From Pseudoxanthomonas koreensis (GTDB lineage Bacteria; Pseudomonadota; Gammaproteobacteria; Xanthomonadales; Xanthomonadaceae): 64,000 nucleotides of DNA. The DNA lies in contig NZ_PDWM01000002.1 in the NCBI RefSeq assembly GCF_010093225.1, positions 1 through 64,000 on the forward strand, given 5' to 3'. The notes under the pieces are model-generated. The model was given only the letters and a program-made list of their open reading frames with translations. It made no database searches and had not been told where the DNA came from. A program made the position numbers and the translations under genes. Shown one piece after another: positions 1 to 6,893 of this stretch. Each line of letters begins with the position of its first letter. Position 1 is the stretch's first letter.

Positions 1-57
1 GATCTCCAGATCGGTGATCGCCACGCCCGCTCCCGTCGAAGACGACAGCGGCCGAGG

Positions 58-306
58 CTACGGGGTCGACCCGGAGGTGCGTAAATCTGGGTGTCGCCTT
101 AGCGGAAAGTTAGGGTGTCGTCCTACAAGCTCCTTCAGTCGCTTGGCGTCGGGCACGCTCATGCCCCCGAACTTGCTCCGCCACAGGTAGTACGACGCCT
201 CGCTGAAACCGTGCTTGCGGCACAGCTCCTTGACCGGCAGTCCGGCCTCGGCCTCACGCAGGAAGCCGATGATCTGCTCTTCGGAAAAGCGCTTCTTCAC
301 GTCCAA
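58..306 (-). pseudogene. IS3-family transposase OrfA, truncated fragment
   Basis: The first 60 or so residues from a TTG start at 306 read as the N-terminal helix-turn-helix part of an IS3-type OrfA (KKRFSEEQIIGFLREAEAG, then GLPVKELCRKHGFSEASYY and KRLKEL). This domain recognises the element's ends. After KELV, at about position 127, the reading frame runs into unrelated sequence and stops at 58. The coiled-coil half of OrfA and all of OrfB (the DDE catalytic domain) are missing, so the protein cannot transpose. A purine-rich GAGGAGA lies just before the TTG. The fragment sits among integron cassettes and is best read as an IS scar in the array. Confidence 0.8.
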
Positions 307-351
307 TCTCCTCGCTTTGGGGAATTGGACTCCAGTTCGCCGTGCTACTCA
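127..351 (-). mobile_element. Remnant of an IS3-family insertion sequence
   Basis: This covers the OrfA fragment plus its leader. The left tip is probably near 351, where the minus strand begins TGAGTAGCACGGCG; IS3 elements typically start with TG. The other end is lost. Beyond about 127 an 8-bp direct repeat (gggtgtcg at 89-96 and 113-120) marks disturbed sequence. The boundaries are inferred, not proven. Bases 1-57 hold no gene I can recognise. Confidence 0.55.
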
Positions 352-404
352 AAACCGGGGGGACGTCGGTGGGTACCGCGGAGGGGCTCTATCGCGGCTG
401 CAAA

Positions 405-689
405 ATGGCGCAAGAGTGGCGTCGCAGCGAACGTCCGTCCGAATCTAATTTGCCGCTCGCCTTTGACCTCATGAGCGACTGCACAAACTTCGTTGAAGGT
501 GCTGCGGCAGTTACATTCTTAGAGGTCAAGTTCCTGAGCACATGCTCAACTGCAAGAACTCTAGATTCCGACGAGCTAATTGATGAGATCGTATCAATCG
601 TAAAGAATGACCCGGTAAAGATCGGGCAAGGTCAAAGGCGAGAATGGCTTCTCAGGCTCGCAATGTTCAACTTGGCTGGCTGTAGATGA
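405..689 (+). pseudogene. Hypothetical cassette gene, probably 5'-truncated
   Basis: The open frame ends at a TAG immediately before the first attC site, the usual place for a cassette gene to stop. An ATG at 405 or 471 could open a 94- or 72-residue product (ending RLAMFNLAGCR), but neither has a convincing ribosome-binding site. The frame continues upstream into the IS remnant, which suggests the original 5' end was lost. Base composition is clearly more AT-rich than the chromosomal genes to the right, as expected of a cassette. I recognise no domain and propose no function. Confidence 0.4.
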
Positions 690-690
690 G

Positions 691-750
691 GGTTAACGAA
701 TCATTCAAGCCGATGTCGCTTCGCGGCACGGATTAATTCCGGCGTTAGGC
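691..750 (+). other. attC site 1
   Basis: R' box GTTAGGC lies at 744-750 and an R''-like GGTTAAC at 691-697. The inner arms are AAGCCGATGTCGC and GCGGCACGGATTAA. It closes the IS-damaged cassette; the expected crossover is between G744 and T745. Confidence 0.8.
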
Positions 751-769
751 GTCATACGGGAGGTCTTCG

Positions 770-1504
770 ATGCATCAGGTAGAGCAAGAAGGAGCGTCAA
801 GAAGATTCGCGCTAGCGTGGCAAGCCGCCGGAAGACACCTTGGATCACTTGGTGGCGAAGGCCTGAATTGGCTACGTGCCGATCTTGATCCGCCGCTCGC
901 AGAACATCTGTCTTTCAGAATCGGAAATCGCCTGTTCTTTGTCTTCGTGGAGCCGACGGACGGCACGCCTCCTCCAAGCTCAAAGCAACTCTTTCTGTCA
1001 GTAGCAGCAGAAGCAACTGCTATCCCAGTCATACTCAAGATGGAGCCCGCCCTATCTGGCTTTCGTCCAACTGAGAGTGATTGGGGATTGCGCCACGCAA
1101 TCGATCAAACGAAAGTTGATCCATTTTTGATTGTCGATGACACCGATATTCCCATGTCTGCTTGGGAGCTTCATGATTTCGCCGTCCAAGTAGTAAAAGG
1201 ACAACTCGAATCTTCCGGTAAGAAAATTCTGGCTTCACAACCTTCACCGCACATTGATCCTTCAGTTTGGTTTGAGGATACCAATGGGCCTGCCTTTATA
1301 GTAGTTAGGCATGCCCGCTATCCTGAGCCTCGGGCAACACCTCCAGCAAACTTGCACGAAATAGCAGAATCTTGCAGGAGACTGTCTAGCCGCGGTTATT
1401 TCTGCTCCGTATCGATCGCCAATGCAGATGACATTGAAGCACCGCCTCTGCGTGGACATGGTTTGTGGCCTAAGTTCTCAGGATTGCAGCAAATTGACGC
1501 CTAA
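770..1504 (+). CDS. Integron cassette ORFan, 244 aa
   Basis: This is a complete reading frame filling its cassette. ATG 770 is preceded by GGGAGG at good spacing. The TAA stop (1502-1504) lies inside the R'' box of the next attC, a hallmark of cassette genes. The predicted protein is soluble, with no signal peptide or membrane segment. It contains hydrophobic strands (RLFFVFVEP, FLIVDDTDI, PAFIVVRHARYPEP) and no motif I can name. Codon use and GC content differ from the host core genes. The function is unknown; a globular cytoplasmic protein is the most that can be said. Confidence 0.75.
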   Translation: MHQVEQEGASRRFALAWQAAGRHLGSLGGEGLNWLRADLDPPLAEHLSFRIGNRLFFVFVEPTDGTPPPSSKQLFLSVAAEATAIPVILKMEPALSGFRPTESDWGLRHAIDQTKVDPFLIVDDTDIPMSAWELHDFAVQVVKGQLESSGKKILASQPSPHIDPSVWFEDTNGPAFIVVRHARYPEPRATPPANLHEIAESCRRLSSRGYFCSVSIANADDIEAPPLRGHGLWPKFSGLQQIDA

Positions 1505-1558
1505 CAGTTCATTCAATTCGATGCCGCTTAGCGGCACGGCTTAACTCAGGTGTTAGAT
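1499..1558 (+). other. attC site 2
   Basis: R'' GCCTAAC (1499-1505) and R' GTTAGAT (1552-1558) are canonical. The centre reads CGATGCCGC-tta-GCGGCACGG. This is the best-formed attC in the window. Confidence 0.85.
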
Positions 1559-1575
1559 GCTGCTGGAGCGCTCCA

Positions 1576-1980
1576 GTGAACCCAAGAGATATTCCGGAAA
1601 TCCGTGAAGCTGATGCCGCGTTGAAGGTTGCGGAGTCTAGTTTTCCGTCACGCGAATCAGCGGAAATGTTTAGGGATGCATTTGAGTCTCTGGATGACTT
1701 CGCTGAGTTCTGCTCGCCAAGAGCGGAAGTTGCGCAATTCATTGACAATCTGAAGCTGTCTTACGCAAGAACAATCGTCAAGCGCCTCAGTCAGATCGAC
1801 ACCAAGGACTTCGACCACTACATCTACTACACGATAATCGTGTTTGTTCGCATGCGACCTACTCTCGACAAGCTCTCAGTAATTGATCCTGAGATTGGCA
1901 ATATGCTTGCCGAGTGCAAGGTTAGGTTTCGGCCGCAGATCGAAGATCTAGTTCGTCAGTTCCAGTGGGGCAGCGTCTAG
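1576..1980 (+). CDS. Integron cassette ORFan, 134 aa, helical
   Basis: The frame starts at GTG 1576, 17 bases past the attC of the previous cassette. Its TAG stop (1978-1980) lies in the R'' box of the next attC. The product looks mostly alpha-helical and acidic (READAALKVAESSF, MFRDAFESLDDFAEF, DFDHYIYYTIIVFVRMRP). It has no signal peptide or obvious catalytic motif. The ribosome-binding site is weak (GGAG about 8 bases upstream), as is common when translation relies on the array promoter and coupling. The function is unknown. Confidence 0.65.
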   Translation: MNPRDIPEIREADAALKVAESSFPSRESAEMFRDAFESLDDFAEFCSPRAEVAQFIDNLKLSYARTIVKRLSQIDTKDFDHYIYYTIIVFVRMRPTLDKLSVIDPEIGNMLAECKVRFRPQIEDLVRQFQWGSV

Positions 1981-2034
1981 CAATTCATTCAAGCCGACGC
2001 CGCTTTGCGGCGCGGCTTAACTCAAGCATTAGAT
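1975..2034 (+). other. attC site 3 (degenerate R boxes)
   Basis: The inner arms are intact (AAGCCGACGCCGC / GCGGCGCGGCTT). The outer boxes have drifted: GTCTAGC at 1975-1981 and ATTAGAT at 2028-2034, so the conserved GTT of R' is ATT. This site may recombine poorly. Confidence 0.75.
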
Positions 2035-2047
2035 GCCAGTGGTAGCA

Positions 2048-2320
2048 ATGCGCAAAGTCCTGTCTCTAAGCTCTCTTACCCTCGCTGCCATCGGCGCCTC
2101 ATTCGCCGCGACCGCAGTCCTCTTTACGTATCCCTCGAATCCGCTCATCTGGCAGGTGGCCACATGGACACTTGTGGCGGGACTGATCGGCCTACTGGTA
2201 CTTGTTCCTGTCTCGGGCTACGTCCTTGCCAGGAACCGTGCGGCAAGGAGCTGGCAGCAAATCGCAACGTTTCTATTCGGCTTGGCTTGCCTGGTTGCGG
2301 TTGCCGTCGTTTCCTTGTAG
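2048..2320 (+). CDS. Small cassette-encoded membrane protein, 90 aa
   Basis: ATG 2048 gives MRKVLSLSS and an immediate hydrophobic helix; an in-frame ATG at 2033 overlaps attC and is less likely. Three membrane-spanning stretches are visible: about residues 5-23 (SSLTLAAIGASFAATAVLF), 31-56 (VATWTLVAGLIGLLVLVPV) and 70-88 (IATFLFGLACLVAVAVV). A basic loop RNRAARS lies between the second and third. Small integral membrane proteins are a common class of cassette product. No family is recognised. Confidence 0.6.
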   Translation: MRKVLSLSSLTLAAIGASFAATAVLFTYPSNPLIWQVATWTLVAGLIGLLVLVPVSGYVLARNRAARSWQQIATFLFGLACLVAVAVVSL

Positions 2321-2364
2321 ACCGCACACTTGCGTGGGCGTCGCCAGCGTGAGCTGCGGTCGGC

Positions 2365-2423
2365 GCCTGGCGATTCATGCAAGCCGACGCCGTCTCGCGG
2401 CGCGGCTTGGCCCGGGTGTAGAT
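2365..2423 (+). other. attC site 4 (degenerate)
   Basis: R''-like GCCTGGC lies at 2365-2371. The R' box is scrambled to TGTAGAT (2417-2423). The central palindrome GACGCCG-tct-CGCGGCGCGG is kept. Confidence 0.65.
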
Positions 2424-2436
2424 GGCAGGAGAGATC

Positions 2437-2808
2437 ATGGGCGCTCAGACAAGATCACTCGTCGCCTTCGCTCATGTCGCCAGCGTGCAGCGAAGCATCG
2501 AGTTCTACGCTGACCTTGGCTTCAAGGTGACAAACACTGTTGTCCCAGAAGGCCAGGCCGCTCCTGTTTGGGCTTGGCTCGAGAGTGAAAAAGCCAACCT
2601 CATGATCGGCTTGGCGGACGGACCGTTTGAGGCCTCCCGACAGGCCGTCCTGTTCTACCTCTACTTCGACAACATCAAGCAAACTCACGCTGCCCTGTCG
2701 GAGTCGGGTCACTCCCCGGGCGAGATCAGGTATCCGTTCTACATGCCCGGTGGCGAGTGCAGACTGGAGGACCCGGATGGCTACGTGCTCATGCTCGCTC
2801 AGATCTAG
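2437..2808 (+). CDS. VOC-family (glyoxalase/bleomycin-resistance fold) protein
   Basis: At 123 aa this is the usual size of a one-domain vicinal-oxygen-chelate protein. It shows the paired beta-alpha-beta-beta-beta layout. The N-terminal half has SLVAFAHVASVQRSIEFYADL, with the His at the usual first metal-ligand position. The C-terminal half ends GGECRLEDPDGYVLMLAQI, whose E-x-x-D-P-D-G motif carries the last ligand. VOC cassette proteins include glyoxalases, dioxygenases and drug-binding resistance proteins; the substrate here cannot be told. ATG 2437 follows GGAGAG at ideal spacing and is preferred over ATG 2422 inside the attC. Confidence 0.8.
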   Translation: MGAQTRSLVAFAHVASVQRSIEFYADLGFKVTNTVVPEGQAAPVWAWLESEKANLMIGLADGPFEASRQAVLFYLYFDNIKQTHAALSESGHSPGEIRYPFYMPGGECRLEDPDGYVLMLAQI

Positions 2809-2863
2809 GCGCCATCCAACTGGCCTCGGCTCAGTAGTCGGTCGCTGGCTCGTTGGCCGTCGG

Positions 2864-2921
2864 GCGTGACAAGTTGGTCAAGCCGAACTGGCTTCGCCAG
2901 TCGGCCCACCGGGCGTCAGGT
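2864..2921 (+). other. attC site 5 (GAC/GTC variant)
   Basis: R'' GCGTGAC (2864-2870) and R' GTCAGGT (2915-2921). The usual AAC/GTT pair is replaced by GAC/GTC, which still pairs. The inner arms are AAGCCGAACTGGC and GCCAGTCGG around a TTC loop. Confidence 0.7.
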
Positions 2922-2946
2922 GCCGCGCCATGCATTGGAGGAGTCG

Positions 2947-4149
2947 ATGAAGAAAGAGTGCTTCGCGTTGATTGGTGCCGCCCTGTTGGTCGCAAACCAC
3001 GCCTTGGCCAAGGCTGGTGAAGCTGCTGAAGAGGCCGCGAGTCCGATGGCGGTGGCCCAGCTCGATGGATTTGCTTTGGGGCTGGCCCAGGCTGAAGCAT
3101 TCTCAGGCGTACTGCTTGTAGCCAGGGATGGGGAGATCCTGCTTGAGCGCGCATACGGGAAGCGGGACTCGCGCGAAGACCATGAGAACACGGTCGACAC
3201 CCGATTCAACCTCGCGTCCGCCGGAAAGATGTTTACTGCCGTGGCCATTCTGCAGCAGGTGGCGGCCGGACGAATCACGTTGGACACGAGCGTTGGCGAA
3301 GTATTGCGGGACTATCCGAACCAGGACTTCGCGACGCAGGTGACGATCCGTCACTTGCTGACGCACACTGCAGGCGCAGGGGATATCGATCTGTTCGGGG
3401 TTGAGAACGCGAAGAACCGGGATAGCGTTCATTCGGTGGCGGACATGATGGCACTGCACGCGCATCGCCCTCCCGCCTTCCCGCCAGGATCCAGCCAGGA
3501 GTATGGAAACTTCGGGCACGTCGTCCTTGGTCGCATCGTCGAGGTCCTGTCGGGCCAGTCATTCGAGGCCTATATACAGGATCATGTGTTCGGCCCATCG
3601 GGAATGAGCCGCACCGCCTTCGTCGACTGCCCCGACAACGCCGCGGACATCGCCGTCGGGTACGTCGAGCTCGATGGAGAGCAAAAGTTGAATTGCGAGA
3701 CCCTTCCCCGTCGAGGCTTCCCGGCAGGCGGGCAGGTTTCCACCGCACGGGACATGTTCAAGTTCGTTGAGGCCTTGAGAGCGGGCAAGCTGCTGCCGGC
3801 CGCGCTGTTCAGTGAGGCCATCCGTCCTCAGCGGGAGTTCATGGGTCTGGGCTTTTTCGCGACCGAGTATGGACCGGGCTATCCGAAGAGAAATTTTCGT
3901 TGGGGACACGCTGGCTCCGCTGATGGGATCTGCACGGACGTACGTACATATCCCCTGACAGGAGAGACTGTTATCGCCCTCTCCAATACCGACGTACCAG
4001 GATGCTTCGAGGTCACCAACTTCCTGCACCGTCAGTGGGAGCTTCGGCATAAAGTGGGCGAGGATCACCGGCCGGATAATCAGCCGCAAGCACTCGAAGC
4101 GGCACCGGACAGTTCGTTTAGGCCGACGCCGGTTCGCGGCGCGGCTTGA
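2947..4149 (+). CDS. Exported serine hydrolase, beta-lactamase/PBP class C family
   Basis: The 400-aa product has a signal peptide (MKKECFALIGAALLVANHALA). ATG 2947 follows a strong GGAGGAG. The catalytic set of the class C beta-lactamase/DD-peptidase superfamily is present: SxxK as SAGK in FNLASAGKMFTA (about residue 99), YxN as YGN in QEYGNFGHVVLG, and HAG in RWGHAGSADG in place of the KTG box. Members act as esterases, D-amino-acid peptidases or beta-lactamases in the periplasm; the HAG box argues against a classical AmpC. It fills an unusually long cassette of about 1.24 kb. Its last residues (RPTPVRGAA) and TGA stop are encoded by the attC site itself. Confidence 0.85.
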   Translation: MKKECFALIGAALLVANHALAKAGEAAEEAASPMAVAQLDGFALGLAQAEAFSGVLLVARDGEILLERAYGKRDSREDHENTVDTRFNLASAGKMFTAVAILQQVAAGRITLDTSVGEVLRDYPNQDFATQVTIRHLLTHTAGAGDIDLFGVENAKNRDSVHSVADMMALHAHRPPAFPPGSSQEYGNFGHVVLGRIVEVLSGQSFEAYIQDHVFGPSGMSRTAFVDCPDNAADIAVGYVELDGEQKLNCETLPRRGFPAGGQVSTARDMFKFVEALRAGKLLPAALFSEAIRPQREFMGLGFFATEYGPGYPKRNFRWGHAGSADGICTDVRTYPLTGETVIALSNTDVPGCFEVTNFLHRQWELRHKVGEDHRPDNQPQALEAAPDSSFRPTPVRGAA

Positions 4150-4163
4150 CTTGGGCGTCAGCT
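4104..4163 (+). other. attC site 6 (last recognisable)
   Basis: R''-like ACCGGAC (4104-4110) and R' GTCAGCT (4157-4163), again with a GAC/GTC core. The centre is GCCGACGCCG-gtt-CGCGGCGCGGC. It overlaps the end of the serine hydrolase gene. No clear attC occurs to its right. Confidence 0.75.
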
Positions 4164-4193
4164 GTTTACAAGTGGAGTCCAGGAGGGAATGCG

Positions 4194-4583
4194 GTGAACT
4201 TGAATCAGGTGACGCTTCCTGTCGTCGATATCGATACGGCTGTCGGGTTCTATGAGGCCATGGGATTCACGCTCATCGTCCGATCGCCTCATTACGCCAG
4301 GTTCGAGTGTCCGGAGGGTGAGGCGACTTTCTCTGTCCACCTGTCCGATCCGCCCGTGGCAGTGAATGGATTTGTCGTGTACTTCGAGTGCGCCGACCTG
4401 GATGCACGGGTAGAGGAGCTCCGGGAACGAGGCTTCGTCTTTTCCCGGCTCCCGACTGATGAGCGCTGGCTATGGCGCGAGGCGCGGCTCCACGACCCGT
4501 CCGGCAACACGCTCTGCCTGTTCTGGGCAGGGCAGAATCGCAGGAACCCGCCCTGGCGGGTTCCTGCCGTGGCCTGGCAGTGA
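4194..4583 (+). CDS. VOC-family protein (terminal cassette)
   Basis: GTG 4194 follows a near-perfect AGGAGGG (4181-4187) six bases upstream, which fixes the start and gives 129 aa. The protein is a single VOC unit: NQVTLPVVDIDTAVGFYEAMGF at the N-terminus, a central strand GFVVYFECADLDARVEEL, and WREARLHDPSGNTLCLFW near the C-terminus, with the E-x-x-x-D-P-x-G metal-site motif. The last 15 or so residues (NRRNPPWRVPAVAWQ) are not part of the fold and are encoded by a strong inverted repeat. It lies just right of the last attC and is probably the oldest cassette, its own attC eroded. The substrate is unknown. Confidence 0.8.
   Translation: MNLNQVTLPVVDIDTAVGFYEAMGFTLIVRSPHYARFECPEGEATFSVHLSDPPVAVNGFVVYFECADLDARVEELRERGFVFSRLPTDERWLWREARLHDPSGNTLCLFWAGQNRRNPPWRVPAVAWQ
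4541..4566 (+). terminator. Perfect 12-bp stem hairpin at end of VOC gene
   Basis: caggaacccgcc (4541-4552), CT loop, ggcgggttcctg (4555-4566). The stem is perfect but no T-run follows, so it could equally be a REP-like hairpin. It overlaps the last codons of the VOC gene. Confidence 0.45.
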
Positions 4584-4602
4584 CCTCTTGCAGGAGAAAA
4601 GC

Positions 4603-5121
4603 ATGTTCGTGCCAAAGTGGCTTGTTGTGCTGGCGTGCCTGTTGTTCGTGACCCTTGCGGCGTGGACGTACCTGTTGGCGACCTCGCGCAATCCGCTGCC
4701 GTTCCCGGACCGGGGTTCGCGCATCTTCACCGCGTCCTCGCCCGAGGCCAAGGCGGCGATCGTGGAGCTTCTCGGGCGCCACGGAGTCAAGGAGCGGTTC
4801 CACGCCGACACCAGCGGGATACTCCGTTCGATCATGTGGGACGGGACGATCATCAACCACGCGCCGCCGGACGCCCTGCAGAAACTCGACCACGCCGCGG
4901 CGAGCATCGGGCTGGTGGTGGACGATCCTGTCGCAAGCGCCAACGATGCGGCCGAGTTCCTGCGGGCCCGGGGCTTCGAGGCGCGGGTGGTCCTGGACGT
5001 GGAGCCGGACCTGCCGATCGCGTTCGTCGTGACCAACGCGATGTCCGGCACGGTATTGAACTTCCGCAAGCACCTGATCCATTTCCCGAAGCCTGTTCCG
5101 GTCAGGGCGCAAGGGGAGTAG
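4603..5121 (+). CDS. Membrane-anchored hypothetical protein, 172 aa
   Basis: ATG 4603 follows CAGGAG. Residues 5-26 (KWLVVLACLLFVTLAAWTYLLA) form an uncleaved signal anchor. The rest is a soluble, probably periplasmic domain with two similar halves: SPEAKAAIVELLGRHGVKERFH and SANDAAEFLRARGFEARVVLDV. Both resemble small alpha-beta units. I recognise no family. GC content is already chromosomal, so this gene probably lies outside the cassette array. It runs in the same direction as two further small membrane-protein genes. Confidence 0.7.
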   Translation: MFVPKWLVVLACLLFVTLAAWTYLLATSRNPLPFPDRGSRIFTASSPEAKAAIVELLGRHGVKERFHADTSGILRSIMWDGTIINHAPPDALQKLDHAAASIGLVVDDPVASANDAAEFLRARGFEARVVLDVEPDLPIAFVVTNAMSGTVLNFRKHLIHFPKPVPVRAQGE

Positions 5122-5191
5122 GTTGAGCGGGCCGGTGCCACGCCGCGTGCGTGGCGAACGGGTGATCCCCGGGGCGGGAGCAGGAGCAATC

Positions 5192-5428
5192 ATGGGCGAC
5201 GAGCGCACGAAACAGCCGTTCTATGCGGGGACGACCTATCGGCGGGTTTCGGCCGTGGTCGGCACGATCGTCGTCGTGGCCGGCTTCTATGCGCTCCTTT
5301 TCGCGGAGACCGATCCGGTGCTGCGGATTCCCGGCGGCATCGGCATCATCCTGATCGGCGGGAACCTGGCGTGGTCCGCCTGGAAGGCAAGGGAGTCATG
5401 GCTGTCCAGGATCGGGCCGTTGCCGTGA
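5192..5428 (+). CDS. Small two-helix membrane protein, 78 aa
   Basis: ATG 5192 (MGDERTKQPF) is preceded by CAGGAG. An upstream in-frame TTG at 5123 would add an unlikely Pro/Arg/Gly tail. Two transmembrane helices are visible: RVSAVVGTIVVVAGFYALLF and GGIGIILIGGNLAWSAW. No motif is recognised. It sits between the anchored hypothetical protein and a MAPEG protein and may be co-transcribed with them. Confidence 0.6.
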   Translation: MGDERTKQPFYAGTTYRRVSAVVGTIVVVAGFYALLFAETDPVLRIPGGIGIILIGGNLAWSAWKARESWLSRIGPLP

Positions 5429-5492
5429 GCCATGCGCCGGCCCGGCGACACGGGGCGGCTTCATTCCAGCATCGGGTGACAAGGAGGGTTCC

Positions 5493-5918
5493 ATGAGTCC
5501 TGCGCAACATCTCGTCGCGGCCTGCACGGCGCTGGTTCTGCTCACTGCGCTGGTCGGGCTGCGCATGCTCTCTGTCCGTGTCGCGGAGATGCGCGCCCGG
5601 CGGATCCATCCCCAGGCCGTCGCCCTTTCCGGCCAGCGCGCCGGAAAGTTCGAAGACACCCGTGCATCGGACAACTACAACCACCTGTTCGAGCTTCCGG
5701 TGGTCTTCTATGCCCTGTGCCTTGCGGCGATCGGCACCGGCCACATCCCGGCCTGGCTGCCGGCGACGGCATGGCTGTTCGTCGGTCTGCGCGTCGTCCA
5801 CAGCGCGATCCAGTGCAGCTACAACAAGGTCATGCACCGGTTCATGGTGTTCCTGGCCGGATTTTTCCTCGTTGTCGCGATGTGGCTGGCCTACGCGGTG
5901 TCGTACATCGCCGCCTGA
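5493..5918 (+). CDS. MAPEG family inner-membrane protein
   Basis: At 141 aa with four predicted helices this matches bacterial MAPEG proteins (membrane-associated proteins in eicosanoid and glutathione metabolism). The family signature is visible: SDNYNHLFELPVVFYAL in the second helix region and LRVVHSAIQCSYNKVMHRF before the last helix. Characterised relatives are glutathione-dependent transferases or peroxidases; bacterial members are mostly uncharacterised. ATG 5493 follows AAGGAGG. The gene ends tail-to-tail with the LysR gene 12 bases away. Confidence 0.85.
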   Translation: MSPAQHLVAACTALVLLTALVGLRMLSVRVAEMRARRIHPQAVALSGQRAGKFEDTRASDNYNHLFELPVVFYALCLAAIGTGHIPAWLPATAWLFVGLRVVHSAIQCSYNKVMHRFMVFLAGFFLVVAMWLAYAVSYIAA

Positions 5919-5930
5919 CGGTGCCGCGGC

Positions 5931-6893
5931 TCAGCGTTCCGAATGCCCGCTCTGGTCGTATTCGCGCGGCGCCATCAGGTCCGGCTTGATCAGGGAGACG
6001 AAAGCGCGCGCCTGCGGCGACAGCACGCGGCCCTTGCGCACCACCACGCCGTAGCTGCGCGAGGGGAAGAACGAGGACAGCGAGCGTGAGCCGAGGCGGT
6101 CGCGGTCGGCCTCGCCCAGGCAGACCGAGGGCACGATCGACACGCCCATGCCCATCGCCACGTACTGCTTGATCACGTCCCAGCCGCTGACTTCCAGCGC
6201 GACCTTGTACGGCACGCGGTTCTGCTGCAGCACCAGGTCGACCAGGCGCCAGGTGACCTGTCGCTTCGGCGGCAGGATCAGCGCGTGTTCGGCCAGGTCG
6301 TGCAGTTCCAGCCGAGGCTTCTTCAGCAGCGGGTGCCCGGGCTGGGCGATCAGGCGCTGCTCGAAGCGGTAAGCGGCCTCGTAGCTGAGGTCGGCCGGCA
6401 CGTCGAGCAGGGTGCCCACCACCAGCTCCACCGCGTCCTCGCGCAGCAGGTCGGTGCCTTCGCCGGTGACCACGTTGTGGAGGGTCAGGCGCACGTCCGG
6501 ATGGCGGGCGCGGAAGGCCTCCACGATCTTCGGCAGCAGGTAGAGGATGGTCGAGCTGTTGGCGGCGATCTTCAGCTCGCCGGCCTCCAGCCCGCGCACC
6601 CGCTCGCGGAAGCTGGCCTCCAGCCCGTCCAGCTGCTCGACCAGCGGCAGGGCCATCTCGTACAGGACCTCGCCCTCGCGGGTGGGGCTGAGGCGGCGGC
6701 CGTTGCGCTCCAGCAGGGCCATGCCCAGGTCCCGCTCCAGGGCCTGCAGCTGCAGGGTGATGGCCGGCTGGCTGACGAAAAGGGCGTCCGCAGCCCGCGA
6801 AACCGACCCCAGGCGCACCGTCTGGCAGAACGCGCGCAGCGGCTTGAGCCGGTCGGACTTGTAGGAAAAACGCGGACTTGCGCTCGGCACCAC
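5931..6893 (-). CDS. LysR-family regulator, probably of the glyoxylate bypass
   Basis: The 320-aa product has the LysR winged helix at residues 17-76 (LKPLRAFCQTVRLGSVSRAADALFVSQPAITLQLQALE) and a CysB-like periplasmic-binding-type effector domain (about 100-300). It starts at GTG 6893; no better in-frame start lies nearer the HTH. It is divergent from aceB across a 117-bp AT-rich gap, the classic LysR arrangement, and so probably controls aceB-aceA. The effector is unknown; a central-carbon metabolite is an inference from the target genes. Confidence 0.85.
   Translation of the reverse strand: MVPSASPRFSYKSDRLKPLRAFCQTVRLGSVSRAADALFVSQPAITLQLQALERDLGMALLERNGRRLSPTREGEVLYEMALPLVEQLDGLEASFRERVRGLEAGELKIAANSSTILYLLPKIVEAFRARHPDVRLTLHNVVTGEGTDLLREDAVELVVGTLLDVPADLSYEAAYRFEQRLIAQPGHPLLKKPRLELHDLAEHALILPPKRQVTWRLVDLVLQQNRVPYKVALEVSGWDVIKQYVAMGMGVSIVPSVCLGEADRDRLGSRSLSSFFPSRSYGVVVRKGRVLSPQARAFVSLIKPDLMAPREYDQSGHSER

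Larger units (their letters stand above)
691..4163 (+). other. Integron gene-cassette array (partial)
   Basis: Six imperfect palindromes of about 58-60 bp (starting at 691, 1499, 1975, 2365, 2864 and 4104) share a core like AAGCCGACGCCGC-loop-GCGGCGCGGCTT flanked by R''/R' boxes. They occur once after each small gene and all point the same way. This is the layout of attC sites in an integron array. Cassettes are about 0.4-1.2 kb with one gene each, and are more AT-rich and different in codon use from the flanking chromosome. No intI or attI is visible. By orientation they should lie left of position 1, which would make the right end the oldest part of the array. Confidence 0.85.
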
